Part shown: positions 56,135 to 64,000 of the stretch, one piece after another
Numbering within the stretch: the first letter of the stretch is position 1
How the letters are laid out: each line of letters begins with the position of its first letter
Assembly (NCBI RefSeq): GCF_002847505.1
Contig: NZ_MXAV01000004.1
Location: 124,001-188,000, forward strand
Direction of reading: 5' to 3'
Origin: Acidithiobacillus marinus
Lineage (GTDB): Bacteria > Pseudomonadota > Gammaproteobacteria > Acidithiobacillales > Acidithiobacillaceae
DNA length: 64,000 nucleotides
Notes under the pieces: model-generated
Database searches by the model: none
Told to the model about the DNA's origin: nothing
What the model saw: only the letters and a program-made list of their open reading frames with translations
Program-made: the position numbers and the translations under genes

Positions 56135-57151
56135 ATGACTGATGTTGGTGATCTGTTGCGCCCCCAGGGCGTAGATATTGAAGAAATTTCTGCACGTCGT
56201 GCGCGTCTGTCTTTGGGCCCTCTGGAACGTGGTTTCGGTCACACCTTGGGCAGTGCCTTACGTCGCATTCTGCTTTCCTCTCTCAAGGGGGCTGCGGTGA
56301 CCGAGGTAGAGATTGAAGGCGTTCTGCATGAATATTCAAGTATTGAAGGGGTGCAGGAAGATGTTGTAGATATTCTGCTTAACCTGAAAATGCTTGCGGT
56401 TCGTTCCCAAGGACGCAGTGATGTTCAGGTGAAGCTGCAGAAACGGGGACCGGGAATGATGACCGGTGCGGATATTGTTTCCGAGCACGGTATTGAAGTG
56501 GCCAATCCTGATCAAGTCATTGCTACCCTGACCCGGGACGTGGAGCTGGTTCTGCATCTACGCATTGATGAAGGTCGGGGATATGATGCCGCCGCCAGTC
56601 GTCGCCATAATCACGAAAAGCGCATCGGGGTGATGGCCCTGGATGCCAGCTTCAGCCCGGTTTTGAAGGTCAGCTATCAGGTTGAAAGTGCCCGTGTGGA
56701 ACAGCGGACGGATCTGGATCGTTTAGTACTGGATGTGGAGACCAATGGAGTGGTTGATCCGGTGTGGGCGGTTCAGGAGGCTGCACGTATTCTTCGTAGT
56801 CAATTGGGTGTGCTCGCCGGCGCTGAAAATCAGCAAGCTCCCGAAGCCTCGCAGGCCCAGAGTGGGCAGGATCAGATGCCACTGCTGGTGCGTCCGGTAG
56901 ATGATCTGGAACTGACCGTGCGCTCTGCCAATTGTCTCAAGGCAGAGGATATATTTTACATTGGTGATCTGGTCCAAAAATCCGAGCAGGAGCTATTGAA
57001 AGCCCCCAATCTCGGCAAAAAGTCACTCACCGAAATCAAGGAAGTGCTGGTGGCCCATGGTCTCAGTCTGGGTATGCGTATCGAGAACTGGCCTCCGGAA
57101 AACCTGCCTCCGGTCGCCGGGCGCAGCGCAGACGTTGATGCCAACGGCTAA
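56135..57151 (+). CDS. rpoA: RNA polymerase alpha subunit RpoA
   Basis: 338 residues: N-terminal dimerisation domain with [20 protein letters not shown], linker rich in Gln/Ala (about 235-250), and C-terminal domain with [19 protein letters not shown] and [12 protein letters not shown], the UP-element and activator-contact surface. GAGGAAAG precedes the ATG. Second to last gene of the ribosomal run. Confidence 0.98.
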   Translation: MTDVGDLLRPQGVDIEEISARRARLSLGPLERGFGHTLGSALRRILLSSLKGAAVTEVEIEGVLHEYSSIEGVQEDVVDILLNLKMLAVRSQGRSDVQVKLQKRGPGMMTGADIVSEHGIEVANPDQVIATLTRDVELVLHLRIDEGRGYDAAASRRHNHEKRIGVMALDASFSPVLKVSYQVESARVEQRTDLDRLVLDVETNGVVDPVWAVQEAARILRSQLGVLAGAENQQAPEASQAQSGQDQMPLLVRPVDDLELTVRSANCLKAEDIFYIGDLVQKSEQELLKAPNLGKKSLTEIKEVLVAHGLSLGMRIENWPPENLPPVAGRSADVDANG

Positions 57152-57180
57152 TGTTCAGAATTTGGTAGAAGGAATGGGTT

Positions 57181-57558
57181 ATGCGTCATCGCAAAAGTGG
57201 TAAGCAATTAAATAGAAATAGCAGCCATCGGCAAGCCATGTTTGCCAATATGATGGTGTCCTTGTTTCACCATGAGCGTATTGTGACCACGCTCCCTAAA
57301 GCAAAGGAACTGCGGCGTTTTGCGGAGCCCATGATCACCTTGGCCAAGGAAGCTACGGTTGCTCGGCGGCGTCTCGCTTTCTCCCGTTTGCGTGATCGTC
57401 AGGCGGTGGTCAAGCTTTTTGATGATCTGGGCCCCCATTATGCAGCGCGTCCCGGTGGCTATCTACGGATCGTCAAATATGGTTTCCGGGCAGGTGACAA
57501 TGCCCCTCTGGCCATTGTTGAGCTGGTGGATCGTCAGGCAGCAGCTGAAGCTTCCTGA
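57181..57558 (+). CDS. rplQ: 50S ribosomal protein L17
   Basis: 125 residues: [20 protein letters not shown] start, [20 protein letters not shown], and [27 protein letters not shown] precedes the ATG. Last gene of the run; an intrinsic terminator follows. Confidence 0.97.
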   Translation: MRHRKSGKQLNRNSSHRQAMFANMMVSLFHHERIVTTLPKAKELRRFAEPMITLAKEATVARRRLAFSRLRDRQAVVKLFDDLGPHYAARPGGYLRIVKYGFRAGDNAPLAIVELVDRQAAAEAS

Positions 57559-57585
57559 TCTCCTAGCTGTGCGACAAGCTCCTGG

Positions 57586-57616
57586 AACCGGCCAGTGACC
57601 TCAGTCCTGGCCGGTT
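57586..57616 (+). terminator. Rho-independent terminator after rplQ
   Basis: Perfect 10-bp stem AACCGGCCAG (57586-57595) with CTGGCCGGTT (57607-57616), loop of 11, followed by TTGTTTGG. It ends the roughly 31-kb co-directional block 27 bases after rplQ. Confidence 0.88.
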
Positions 57617-57719
57617 TTGTTTGGTTCCTGGTCTTTTTCTGCTACACATTCAACATCACTTTGTACTATATTGGTGAGGTATCGCTTTTCTGGCGATATG
57701 CAACCAAAAGGAGTGATGT

Positions 57720-58001
57720 ATGCAGAAGTTCACCCGTCGTGAATGGTTCAAATCCAGTGGGAAGGTGGTCATTGCCGCAGCCGTGGCGCCTGCGGTGCTG
57801 GCTAACGTGGCCGAAGCTGCAACCAGCAAGGCTACACAGGCATCGGTACAATATGTGACGCACCCCAATGGCAAGGAAATGTGCAGCAATTGCAAGTTCT
57901 TCATTCCCGGGGCCAAGCCCAATGAAGATGGAGCCTGCAAAGTGGTCGCCGGTAAAATCAGTCCGCGCGGTTACTGCGCTGTTTATATGCCCAAAAAATA
58001 A
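57720..58001 (+). CDS. High-potential iron-sulfur protein (HiPIP), Tat-exported
   Basis: 93-residue precursor. TRREWFKSSGK at 5-15 is a twin-arginine motif, followed by a hydrophobic Ala/Val run and AEA cleavage site near 33. The mature part has Cys55, Cys58, Cys73 and Cys86 in the HiPIP spacing, with CKVVAGKISPRGYC matching HiPIP and Iro proteins. The [4Fe-4S] protein would act as a periplasmic electron carrier between quinol oxidase-type complexes and terminal oxidases. AAAAGGAG is 6 bases before the ATG. The gene is separated from rplQ by a terminator, so it is probably a single-gene unit. Iron or sulfur oxidation role is inferred. Confidence 0.92.
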   Translation: MQKFTRREWFKSSGKVVIAAAVAPAVLANVAEAATSKATQASVQYVTHPNGKEMCSNCKFFIPGAKPNEDGACKVVAGKISPRGYCAVYMPKK

Positions 58002-58010
58002 TCTGAGCGC

Positions 58011-58463
58011 TTACTGCTGTCCGGTACTGCCGAAACCGGCACTACCTCTTTCGGTGGCAGCAAAGGTTTCAACCACCAGAATTTTCGGCCGGATGACGGG
58101 GACCAGTACCATCTGCGCGACCCGTTCTCCGGGTTCGATGATGATGGCTTCCTGCCCGCGATTCCACAGGGACATTTTGACCGGCCCCTGATAATCCGCA
58201 TCAATGACCCCGGTAAGATTACCTAACACCAGTCCGCGATGACCGAGTCCCGAACGTGGGAGTAATAATGCGGTGACTCCGGGATCCGCGATATGCATGG
58301 CAAAACCTGCGGATATGAGTTCCACGGTGTTCGGTAACAGATGTAAAGGGGCTTCCAGGCAGGCCCGTAAATCCATGCCGGCAGCGTCTTCACTAGCATA
58401 ATGTGGAAGTGGCCATAACTTGCCGATGCGCGGATCAAGAATGCGAATTTGTAACTGTTCCAT
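58011..58463 (-). CDS. dut: dUTP diphosphatase
   Basis: Trimeric dUTPase that hydrolyses dUTP to dUMP, keeping uracil out of DNA. 150 residues with all five motifs: [36 protein letters not shown] and the C-terminal [10 protein letters not shown]. It overlaps coaBC by 29 bases on the same strand, the classical dfp-dut pairing. Confidence 0.96.
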   Translation of the reverse strand: MEQLQIRILDPRIGKLWPLPHYASEDAAGMDLRACLEAPLHLLPNTVELISAGFAMHIADPGVTALLLPRSGLGHRGLVLGNLTGVIDADYQGPVKMSLWNRGQEAIIIEPGERVAQMVLVPVIRPKILVVETFAATERGSAGFGSTGQQ

Positions 58464-59703
58464 GGTGCTCGGTAACCTTTAAAGCGAAGTGATTTTCTGC
58501 GATATGGCGGATCAGGTGCCTGGCCAGGTCGATTTTGCTGCAGGTCGGGATTTCGGTCAGATCTGATCCCTCAATAATGCTACAGGCATTGCTCTCAGCA
58601 CCCATTCCCGTCTCGTTGTGGCTGATGTCATTGACTACTATGATATCTGCGCCTTTCTGCGCGGCTTTGTTGCGTGCTGATGCGAGATGATCCCGGGTTT
58701 CCGCCGCGAACGCGACGATGACACGCGGGCGCAGGGCGTGCTGATTGACGGTGGACACAATATCTGGATTGACGATTAAGGTCAGCGATTCAGACAGGGC
58801 TGTTTTGGGTAGTTTCTGCGTGCTTTGCAGTGCCGGGCGATGGTCGGCTACAGCGGCGTTGGCAATAAATAAATCTGTGGGAGTTGCCAATGCCCGCAGG
58901 GTGGCTTCGAGCATTTCCTGGGCAGAAGTGACATTTACCCGTAATACGCCCGGAGGGGTTGCTTCTTGGCTGGGGCCGCTGATGAGCTGCACCTGGGCAC
59001 CCGCTTCGGCGCAGGCCTGGGCCAGGGCGAAGCCTTGCTTGCCACTGGCGCGATTGCTGAGGCCCCGGGCTGGATCCAGGCTTTCCCAGGTTGGTCCTGC
59101 AGTGATGAGTATCTGTTTACCGGCGAGCATTTTCGGCGCCAAGGCCAGATGTAGTTGCGCGACAATCTGTTCCGGTTCCAGCATGCGTCCCGCACCCTCT
59201 TCACCGCAGGCCAGAGCGCCAGCCTCCGGCCCGAGAAGCTGCACCCCATATTCGCAGAGTTGCCGCGCATGCGCCTGGGTAGCAGGATGTGCCCACATGC
59301 TGGCATTCATGGCTGGAGCCAGAAAAACCGGCGCCCGGGTTACCAGCAACAGGGTGCTGAGCAGATCATCGCCGAGGCCCAATGCAAAGCGGGCCAGGCT
59401 GTGAGCGGATGCCGGGGCGACGACAACGGCGTCCGGCCAGCGCGCCAGACGAATATGATCCATGGCCGCTTCTTCTTCGGCGGCAAACAAATCCTGACGC
59501 ACCGGATAGCCACTCAGCGCCTGTAATGTGATGGGGGTGACAAACTGGCCCGCACTGCGGGTCATCACCACCCTTACTTCGGCGCCCAGCCGGGTCAGCG
59601 CACGGACGAGTTCCGGGCTTTTATAGGCGGCGATGCTGCCACAAATTCCCAGTAGAATTCGTTTGCCAGCCAAGGGTTCCGTCGTGTTGAATAGAGTACT
59701 CAT
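58435..59703 (-). CDS. coaBC: Phosphopantothenoylcysteine decarboxylase/synthetase CoaBC (Dfp)
   Basis: Bifunctional coenzyme A enzyme, 422 residues. The N-terminal FMN decarboxylase (CoaC) has [32 protein letters not shown] and APAMNASMW; the C-terminal CTP-dependent ligase (CoaB) has [19 protein letters not shown] and [11 protein letters not shown]. The C-terminus is coded inside the dut start region (29-base overlap). It is divergent from radC with 32 bases between. Confidence 0.96.
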   Translation of the reverse strand: MSTLFNTTEPLAGKRILLGICGSIAAYKSPELVRALTRLGAEVRVVMTRSAGQFVTPITLQALSGYPVRQDLFAAEEEAAMDHIRLARWPDAVVVAPASAHSLARFALGLGDDLLSTLLLVTRAPVFLAPAMNASMWAHPATQAHARQLCEYGVQLLGPEAGALACGEEGAGRMLEPEQIVAQLHLALAPKMLAGKQILITAGPTWESLDPARGLSNRASGKQGFALAQACAEAGAQVQLISGPSQEATPPGVLRVNVTSAQEMLEATLRALATPTDLFIANAAVADHRPALQSTQKLPKTALSESLTLIVNPDIVSTVNQHALRPRVIVAFAAETRDHLASARNKAAQKGADIIVVNDISHNETGMGAESNACSIIEGSDLTEIPTCSKIDLARHLIRHIAENHFALKVTEHHGTVTNSHS

Positions 59704-59735
59704 GATAATCCCAGTGTAAGGGAAGGAGGGAGCAA

Positions 59736-60410
59736 ATGGCTATTACTGATTGGCCGGTGGACGAGCGTCCCCGGGAGAGGTTGCTACAGCAAGGCGCCCA
59801 GAGCTTGTCGGATGCCGAATTACTGGCGATTTTCTTGCGGGTTGGCGTGGTTGGGAAGAGCGCGGTGGATGTATCCCGGGAATTGTTGCAGGGCTTTGGC
59901 GGGCTGCGCGCCTTGTTGACGGCAAGCCGTGACCAGTTTTGTGCTTATCATGGCATGGGCGATGCGAAATATGCTTTACTGCAGGCGGTATTGGAGATGG
60001 GGCGCCGACATCTGGCAGAAGAATGGCAAAGGGGTGGCTGTCTGGATTCACCACAACGAGTGCGCCAGTATTTGTCGGCCAGTTTGCGTGATCGCTGCCG
60101 GGAAATATTCGCTGTGATTTTTCTGGATAACCGACATCGGGTTATAAAGTGGGAAGAAATGTTTTCGGGGACCATTGATGGAGCAACGGTACATATTCGG
60201 GAAATCCTCAAGCGAGCCTTGGAATTGAATGCGGCCGCTTTGATCGTCGCCCATAACCACCCCTCCGGGGTGGCAGAGCCCAGCTCTGCGGACCTGGCGT
60301 TGACCCGAAGGCTGGAAAGTGCCATGCAATTGTTGGATCTGCGCTTGCTGGACCATTTTATTGTGGGTGATGGGGAGCCCTTGTCCCTGCGTGAGCAGGG
60401 TGGCTGGTGA
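59736..60410 (+). CDS. radC: RadC-family JAB-domain protein
   Basis: 224 residues: N-terminal helix-hairpin-helix region ([21 protein letters not shown]) and a C-terminal JAB1/MPN metalloprotease-like domain with [14 protein letters not shown] metal motif. Despite its name, the biochemical role is not settled. GGAGGGAG precedes the ATG. It lies in the common coaBC / radC divergent arrangement and overlaps dgkA. Confidence 0.93.
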   Translation: MAITDWPVDERPRERLLQQGAQSLSDAELLAIFLRVGVVGKSAVDVSRELLQGFGGLRALLTASRDQFCAYHGMGDAKYALLQAVLEMGRRHLAEEWQRGGCLDSPQRVRQYLSASLRDRCREIFAVIFLDNRHRVIKWEEMFSGTIDGATVHIREILKRALELNAAALIVAHNHPSGVAEPSSADLALTRRLESAMQLLDLRLLDHFIVGDGEPLSLREQGGW

Positions 60411-60775
60411 ATAAAAACCAGCCCATCTGGCGACGTGCCCGTTACGGCCTCCACGGACTGGGTATAGCCGCCCGGGAAGAAGCCAGTTTCCGTGCGGAAT
60501 TATGGGCATTATCCGGCACTGTGGTGGTTTTGATATGGGTACATGCTTCGCTGATGTGGTGGGGAATGGCGCTGCTGCTCATGGCCATGTTGATGGCAGC
60601 AGAATTATTGAATACGGCTTTGGAGTCCCTGGCTGATCTGGTTAGCCCTGAATTTCATCCCCTGGTAGCTCGCGCCAAGGATTGCGGAGCTGCAGCAGTG
60701 TTCGTGTTGAGCAGTGCCGGCGTTATCTTGTTACTATTGTTGTTGTGGCAGCATTTCCACAGCAGCAGCGGATAA
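60407..60775 (+). CDS. dgkA: Diacylglycerol kinase DgkA
   Basis: 122-residue three-helix membrane kinase recycling diacylglycerol to phosphatidate. Signature [20 protein letters not shown] and [16 protein letters not shown] start at 60407 overlaps the radC stop (GTGA). Confidence 0.93.
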   Translation: MNKNQPIWRRARYGLHGLGIAAREEASFRAELWALSGTVVVLIWVHASLMWWGMALLLMAMLMAAELLNTALESLADLVSPEFHPLVARAKDCGAAAVFVLSSAGVILLLLLLWQHFHSSSG

Positions 60776-60787
60776 GAGGGGAAGTAT

Positions 60788-60817
60788 TTTACCCGGCGGG
60801 CCGTTACTGCCTATAAT
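60788..60817 (+). promoter_or_regulatory. Promoter of the DUF948/YtxH pair
   Basis: Perfect TATAAT (60812-60817) preceded at 18 bases by TTTACC (60788-60793, four of six). It lies about 77 bases before the ATG at 60894. Confidence 0.5.
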
Positions 60818-60893
60818 GGTTCTATATGGTGGCCGGGCTGATATTTATGGTTGTCGACAGCTTGTCACGCGTTTTCAAGTGCTGGGAGGAAGT

Positions 60894-61247
60894 ATGGGTA
60901 TTGACGCAGGTATTACCGTTATTGCCGTCGTCATGATCATTATTTTGCTGATCATTGCGGTGACTGCGGGCGTGTTTATCCGCACCTTCCTGCGCCTGGA
61001 AAGATTGCTGGCTCGCGCCGAACAGGATGTCGGCCCGCTCCTTTTCGAGCTTAAGTCGGCATTGGCAGACATCAAGAAAATGACCCAGGTCGGTCGGGCA
61101 CAAATGAGCAGGGTGGATTCCACGATGAAATATCTCAGTCGGGAAATTATGGAAACTACCGAAACCCTGGTTCAGCCAGTGCAGGAGCTCGGTATGTGGT
61201 ACCGGGCGTTGCGCACCGGCTGGCGCTATTTTTCACGAAAACGGTAA
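60894..61247 (+). CDS. DUF948-like single-pass membrane protein
   Basis: 117 residues: an N-terminal transmembrane helix (about 6-28, Ile/Val-rich), then a long amphipathic helix region (RLERLLARAEQDVGPLLFEL, MSRVDSTMKYLSREIMETTE) likely coiled coil. It resembles DUF948 proteins, whose function is unknown. GGAGGAAGT precedes ATG 60894; the longer frame from 60714 overlaps dgkA and is rejected. It pairs with the YtxH-like gene 26 bases downstream, the usual companion. Confidence 0.7.
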   Translation: MGIDAGITVIAVVMIIILLIIAVTAGVFIRTFLRLERLLARAEQDVGPLLFELKSALADIKKMTQVGRAQMSRVDSTMKYLSREIMETTETLVQPVQELGMWYRALRTGWRYFSRKR

Positions 61248-61273
61248 AGCCGGAAACGGCGAGGAGAAAGGCC

Positions 61274-61636
61274 ATGAGAAACGCGGAAGGTTTTGTAGTG
61301 GGTATTCTGGTTGGAGCAGTGGGCGCTTTGCTGTTGGCCCCTGCCAGTGGTGCAGAAACCCGCCAGGAATTACGCAGAGCCATGGATAAGGGTAAAGAGC
61401 GCTTTTACAACCTCGAATCATTGGCTGAAGAACGTATTGCTGTGCTGATTGACGAAATTCAGGAAAAAACCGCCAGGCTGATGGATGCCGGTGGTGATCT
61501 GATGGAGTCCAAGCGCGAGGATCTACTGGAGGCTATTCAGGTCGCCAAGCGGGCACTGGCTGAAGAAAGAGATATTCTCACCCGCAGTACCCGTACCCGT
61601 CGTGAAATTTTGCTGGAAGAGGAAGAAGACGTCTAA
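61274..61636 (+). CDS. YtxH-domain protein
   Basis: 120 residues. GFVVGILVGAVGALLLAPASG (shortened here) is the glycine-zipper membrane segment typical of YtxH proteins, and the following acidic/basic helix region carries ETRQELRRAMDKGKERF. GAGGAGAAAGG lies just before ATG 61274; the in-frame extension to 61196 overlaps the previous gene. Its function is not known; the family is linked to general stress in Bacillus. Confidence 0.75.
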   Translation: MRNAEGFVVGILVGAVGALLLAPASGAETRQELRRAMDKGKERFYNLESLAEERIAVLIDEIQEKTARLMDAGGDLMESKREDLLEAIQVAKRALAEERDILTRSTRTRREILLEEEEDV

Positions 61637-61661
61637 GCGCAGCGCCTGGAATGCGTGACTT

Positions 61662-61674
61662 TTTATGGTGTAAT
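61662..61674 (+). promoter_or_regulatory. Possible -10 region of the DsrE-like gene
   Basis: TTTATGGTGTAAT contains TGG-TGTAAT, an extended -10-type element (TGTAAT is five of six), 72 bases before the ATG at 61746. The first 12 bases are identical to the element at 22205-22216. Confidence 0.35.
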
Positions 61675-61745
61675 CAATCATTTCATGGTGCGGTGGCGGA
61701 TTGGGACGGCTATGATGTGCAGGCCGAATTTTTAAGGAGATACAG

Positions 61746-62123
61746 ATGGCTGATAAATTGTTGATGGTTATGGTAAACACCGATCCTTCCAATCCCCAGG
61801 AGCTGGGTGCACCTTTCTTCCAGGCGACTGTAGCTGCTGCCATGGATTTTGATGTGGAAGTGGTGCTGACCGCTCGCGCTGGTGAATTGGCCAAAAAGGG
61901 TGTGGCCGAAAAAATGTTCGTAATGCCCGGCAGCCCCAAGAGTGTCTATGATTTTATCAAGGATGCCCATGAAGCGGGCGTGAAGTTCTTTGTTTGTACT
62001 CCCACCCTCGAACTGTGGGATTGCACCAAGGAAGACCTGATTCCTGAAGTATCTGACGTAGTCGGTGGCGCTTATGTAATCGAGCAGGCCATGGACGACG
62101 ACGTGGTCACCTTTACCTATTGA
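61746..62123 (+). CDS. DsrE/DsrF-like family protein
   Basis: 125 residues with a DsrE-like Rossmann-type fold pattern: KLLMVMVNTDPSNPQELG, a central VVLTARAGELAKKG, and FFVCTPTLELWDC with Cys84 and Cys93. In this family a conserved Cys can carry sulfane sulfur between TusA, rhodanese and Hdr/Dsr enzymes. Here the gene is not in an hdr or dsr cluster. AAGGAG is 7 bases before the ATG. hpt starts 8 bases downstream, so they may be co-transcribed. Sulfur carriage is inference from the family. Confidence 0.8.
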   Translation: MADKLLMVMVNTDPSNPQELGAPFFQATVAAAMDFDVEVVLTARAGELAKKGVAEKMFVMPGSPKSVYDFIKDAHEAGVKFFVCTPTLELWDCTKEDLIPEVSDVVGGAYVIEQAMDDDVVTFTY

Positions 62124-62130
62124 TGCCAAG

Positions 62131-62679
62131 ATGACACCGACCCATTTGGGACCCGCTGAGCACCTGTTCAGTGCGGAAGAGGTGGAAGCGGCCATCCAGA
62201 GGATGGCCGTTGCCATTAATAAAGACCTTGAACATCTGACGCCCCATCGCCCGATTGTCCTGCTCTGTGTATTGACCGGTGCGATTGTGGTGGTAGGGCA
62301 ACTCATGCCCCATTTGCATTTTCCCATGACCCTGGATTGTGTGCAGGTCAGTCGTTATGGCTCGGAAACCAGTGGTGGTGAATTACAGTGGCGCACCCGT
62401 CCCAAGGAATCTCTCGCGGGCGCTATCGTGTTACTGGTGGATGATATTCTTGATGAGGGTATCACCCTCAAATCCATTCAGGATTTTTGCATGGACGAAG
62501 GGGCCGTCGCCGTTCATACAGCGGTGATGGTAAGCAAGATACGGCCGCGTTCTGTCGATCTGCAGGTAGATTATGTGGGCCTGGAAGTCCCCGATCGCTT
62601 CGTATTTGGTTATGGCCTGGATGCCCGAGGGCTGGGACGTAATGCCCCCGGCATTTTTGTGCTCCCGGAGGATCACTGA
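62131..62679 (+). CDS. hpt: Hypoxanthine-guanine phosphoribosyltransferase-like protein
   Basis: Makes IMP or GMP from purine base and PRPP. 182 residues; PRPP loop VLLVDDILDEGITL, base-side region VPDRFVFGYGLDARGLGRN, and RPIVLLCVLTGAIVVVGQL at the N-terminal strand. No strong ribosome site is visible. Its stop overlaps the start of the phosphorylase (TGATG), tying the two steps of methylthioinosine salvage together. Confidence 0.9.
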   Translation: MTPTHLGPAEHLFSAEEVEAAIQRMAVAINKDLEHLTPHRPIVLLCVLTGAIVVVGQLMPHLHFPMTLDCVQVSRYGSETSGGELQWRTRPKESLAGAIVLLVDDILDEGITLKSIQDFCMDEGAVAVHTAVMVSKIRPRSVDLQVDYVGLEVPDRFVFGYGLDARGLGRNAPGIFVLPEDH

Positions 62680-63494
62680 TGGGTGTGGTCGGCATTATTG
62701 GCGGCAGTGGTTTAACCCGGCTTAACAATCTGCAGATTCGCAATCGCCGGGTGGTGCGGACGCCTTTCGGCGAAGCTTCCGGCCCCCTGACTTTTGGGGA
62801 TCTGGGTGGACAGGAAGTGGTTTTTCTGGCTCGGCATGGATATGGGCACACCATTCCCCCGCATCGGGTGAATTATCGGGCCAATATCTGGGCCTTGCAC
62901 CATGTGGGCGTGACGCACGTCATTGCGGTGGCGGCGGTGGGTGGCATCAGTGAAGCGATGCAATCCGGTGTCATTTGCGTGCCGGATCAGTTGATTGATT
63001 ATACTAGTGGACGCCCCGGCACCTTTTTTGAAGGGGGCGAAAGCATGGTGGTACATATTGATTTTTCCGAGCCCTATTGTCGAAGTATTCGCGAGCGCCT
63101 GCTGCAGGGAGCAAAAGTGTCGGATGTCGCAGCGCTGGATGGGGCCACCTATGCAGCAACTCAGGGTCCTCGCCTGGAAACCATCGCCGAAATACGGCGC
63201 ATTGAAAGAGATGGCGGGGACATTGTCGGGATGACCGGCGCCCCGGAAGCAGTTTTGGCGCGGGAAATCGGCTTGTGTTATGCGCCCTTGTCTCTGGTCG
63301 TCAATCCGGCGGCAGGTAAGTCCAGTGAGCCCATTACCATGGAAGCCATTGATGCGGTAATGCATGAGGGTATGGAAAGAGTGCGGTCGATACTGGCCAG
63401 TACGGTTCCCCTTCTGGCCGATTGCCCCCAGTGTGATTGCGGCCTTTCTGTGGGGCCGGAAGCCCTCAAACACCTGCACAGCCGGCGCAAGTAA
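62679..63494 (+). CDS. S-methyl-5'-thioinosine phosphorylase (MTAP/PNP family)
   Basis: 271 residues: IIGGSGLTRLNN phosphate-binding loop, ARHGYGHTIPPHRVNYRANI, and GMTGAPEAVLAREIGLCYA near the purine pocket, where MTAP enzymes usually have MS/T. The pattern fits the S-methyl-5'-thioinosine phosphorylase of Pseudomonas, which releases hypoxanthine from methylthioinosine, and adjacent hpt fits the next step. MTAP or purine nucleoside phosphorylase activity cannot be excluded. Ends with a Cys-rich tail (CPQCDC). Confidence 0.88.
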   Translation: MGVVGIIGGSGLTRLNNLQIRNRRVVRTPFGEASGPLTFGDLGGQEVVFLARHGYGHTIPPHRVNYRANIWALHHVGVTHVIAVAAVGGISEAMQSGVICVPDQLIDYTSGRPGTFFEGGESMVVHIDFSEPYCRSIRERLLQGAKVSDVAALDGATYAATQGPRLETIAEIRRIERDGGDIVGMTGAPEAVLAREIGLCYAPLSLVVNPAAGKSSEPITMEAIDAVMHEGMERVRSILASTVPLLADCPQCDCGLSVGPEALKHLHSRRK

Positions 63495-63550
63495 CAGACT
63501 GCTTATACTTATACAGTCATGTTGCCTGCGCGGCCCGCTCGGGTGAGCGA

Positions 63551-64000
63551 TCAGCGCAAAGTGACCAGTTCTTCGGAGCTGGTAGGATGGATGGCAATGG
63601 TGTCATCAAAATCCCGCTTGCAGGCCCCCATGCGCAGAGCTACGGCAAATCCCTGCAACATTTCATCGACGCCATCACCAATGGCATGCAGGCCGACAAT
63701 TTTTTCCTCCCGGCCGACCGTTACCAGTTTCATGGCGGTTTTTTCCGGCTCTTCGGAAAATGCGCGCAGCATGGGGGTGAAGCGGGTCTGGTAAACCTTG
63801 ACGGACTCGTCCCCGTATTGTTCCCGGGCGGCGGTCTCACTCATTCCTACAGTAGCAATGGGCGGGTGACTGAAAATCACCGTCGGCACCAGTGAACTAT
63901 CCAGATGACGGTCGGCTTGCTGGTTAAACAAACGATCTGCCAGTCGGCGCCCGGCAGCAATGGCTACGGGGGTCAGAGCGGGGGCTCTGGTCACATCACC
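63551..64000 (-). CDS. Glutathione reductase-like flavoprotein (C-terminal part)
   Basis: The open frame enters from the right edge, so only the C-terminal about 150 residues are seen. [20 protein letters not shown] closes the FAD domain, [13 protein letters not shown] opens the dimerisation domain, and the catalytic His-Glu pair is in [14 protein letters not shown]. This fits glutathione-disulfide reductase rather than dihydrolipoamide dehydrogenase. Converges on the phosphorylase gene. Confidence 0.9.
   Translation of the reverse strand, partial: GDVTRAPALTPVAIAAGRRLADRLFNQQADRHLDSSLVPTVIFSHPPIATVGMSETAAREQYGDESVKVYQTRFTPMLRAFSEEPEKTAMKLVTVGREEKIVGLHAIGDGVDEMLQGFAVALRMGACKRDFDDTIAIHPTSSEELVTLR

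Noticed and set aside
57595-57858. 87-codon frame across the rplQ terminator and HiPIP start
   Set aside because: It runs through the terminator hairpin and overlaps the well-supported HiPIP gene in another frame.

Overview
The window reads as a chromosome segment of a Gram-negative gammaproteobacterium-type acidophile, most plausibly an Acidithiobacillus. That placement is inferred from a Tat-exported high-potential iron-sulfur protein resembling the Iro/Hip proteins of iron and sulfur oxidisers (57720-58001), a stand-alone DsrE-like protein, UbiE/UbiB quinone genes, moderate GC content, and ribosomal proteins close to proteobacterial families. No phage, transposon, CRISPR array or rRNA gene was seen. 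Gene density is high and no stretch above 300 bases lacks a gene; the longest gap (25654-25914) holds the divergent promoters of an OmpA-like gene and a tRNA cluster.

Layout. 1-9625: PutA (proline catabolism), a convergent SulP anion transporter, and a four-gene efflux operon (NodT lipoprotein, FUSC protein, DUF1656 protein, HlyD adaptor). 9627-15399 (minus strand): methionine and methyl-group genes metE, ubiE, a GST, metW and metX. A palindrome matching the MetR consensus lies just upstream of metE. 15582-16397: an unrecognised membrane protein. 16503-22034: glyA, nrdR and the riboflavin set ribD, ribE, ribB-like and ribH, then nusB. 22261-25653: a Sel1-repeat protein, then lapA-like, ubiB and an OmpA-like gene on the minus strand.

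25915-57558 is one co-directional translation and transcription block: tRNA-Tyr, tRNA-Gly, tRNA-Thr, tufA, tRNA-Trp, secE, nusG, rplKAJL, rpoBC, rpsL, rpsG, fusA, tufB, then the complete S10, spc and alpha gene sets down to rplQ. Only short gaps interrupt it. A near-consensus promoter overlaps an inverted repeat before rpsL, an L10-type leader precedes rplJ, and a Rho-independent terminator follows rplQ. The two tuf genes encode identical proteins and look identical at DNA level for their first two thirds. adk sits between secY and infA as in Gram-positive bacteria and has a Cys4 LID; S14, S4 and L36 are also zinc-type versions.

57720-64000: the HiPIP gene; coaBC and dut (minus); radC and dgkA; two small membrane/coiled-coil proteins; the DsrE-like gene; hpt and an MTIP-type phosphorylase that could form a methylthioinosine salvage route; and the C-terminal part of a glutathione-reductase-like enzyme running off the right edge.

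I found no convincing new multi-gene system. The best leads are the His/Cys-rich insertion in MetE, the Gram-positive-like adk, the zinc-free C-terminal domain of the RibB-like protein, the palindromes near the unrecognised membrane protein, and the HiPIP gene beside the ribosomal operon.
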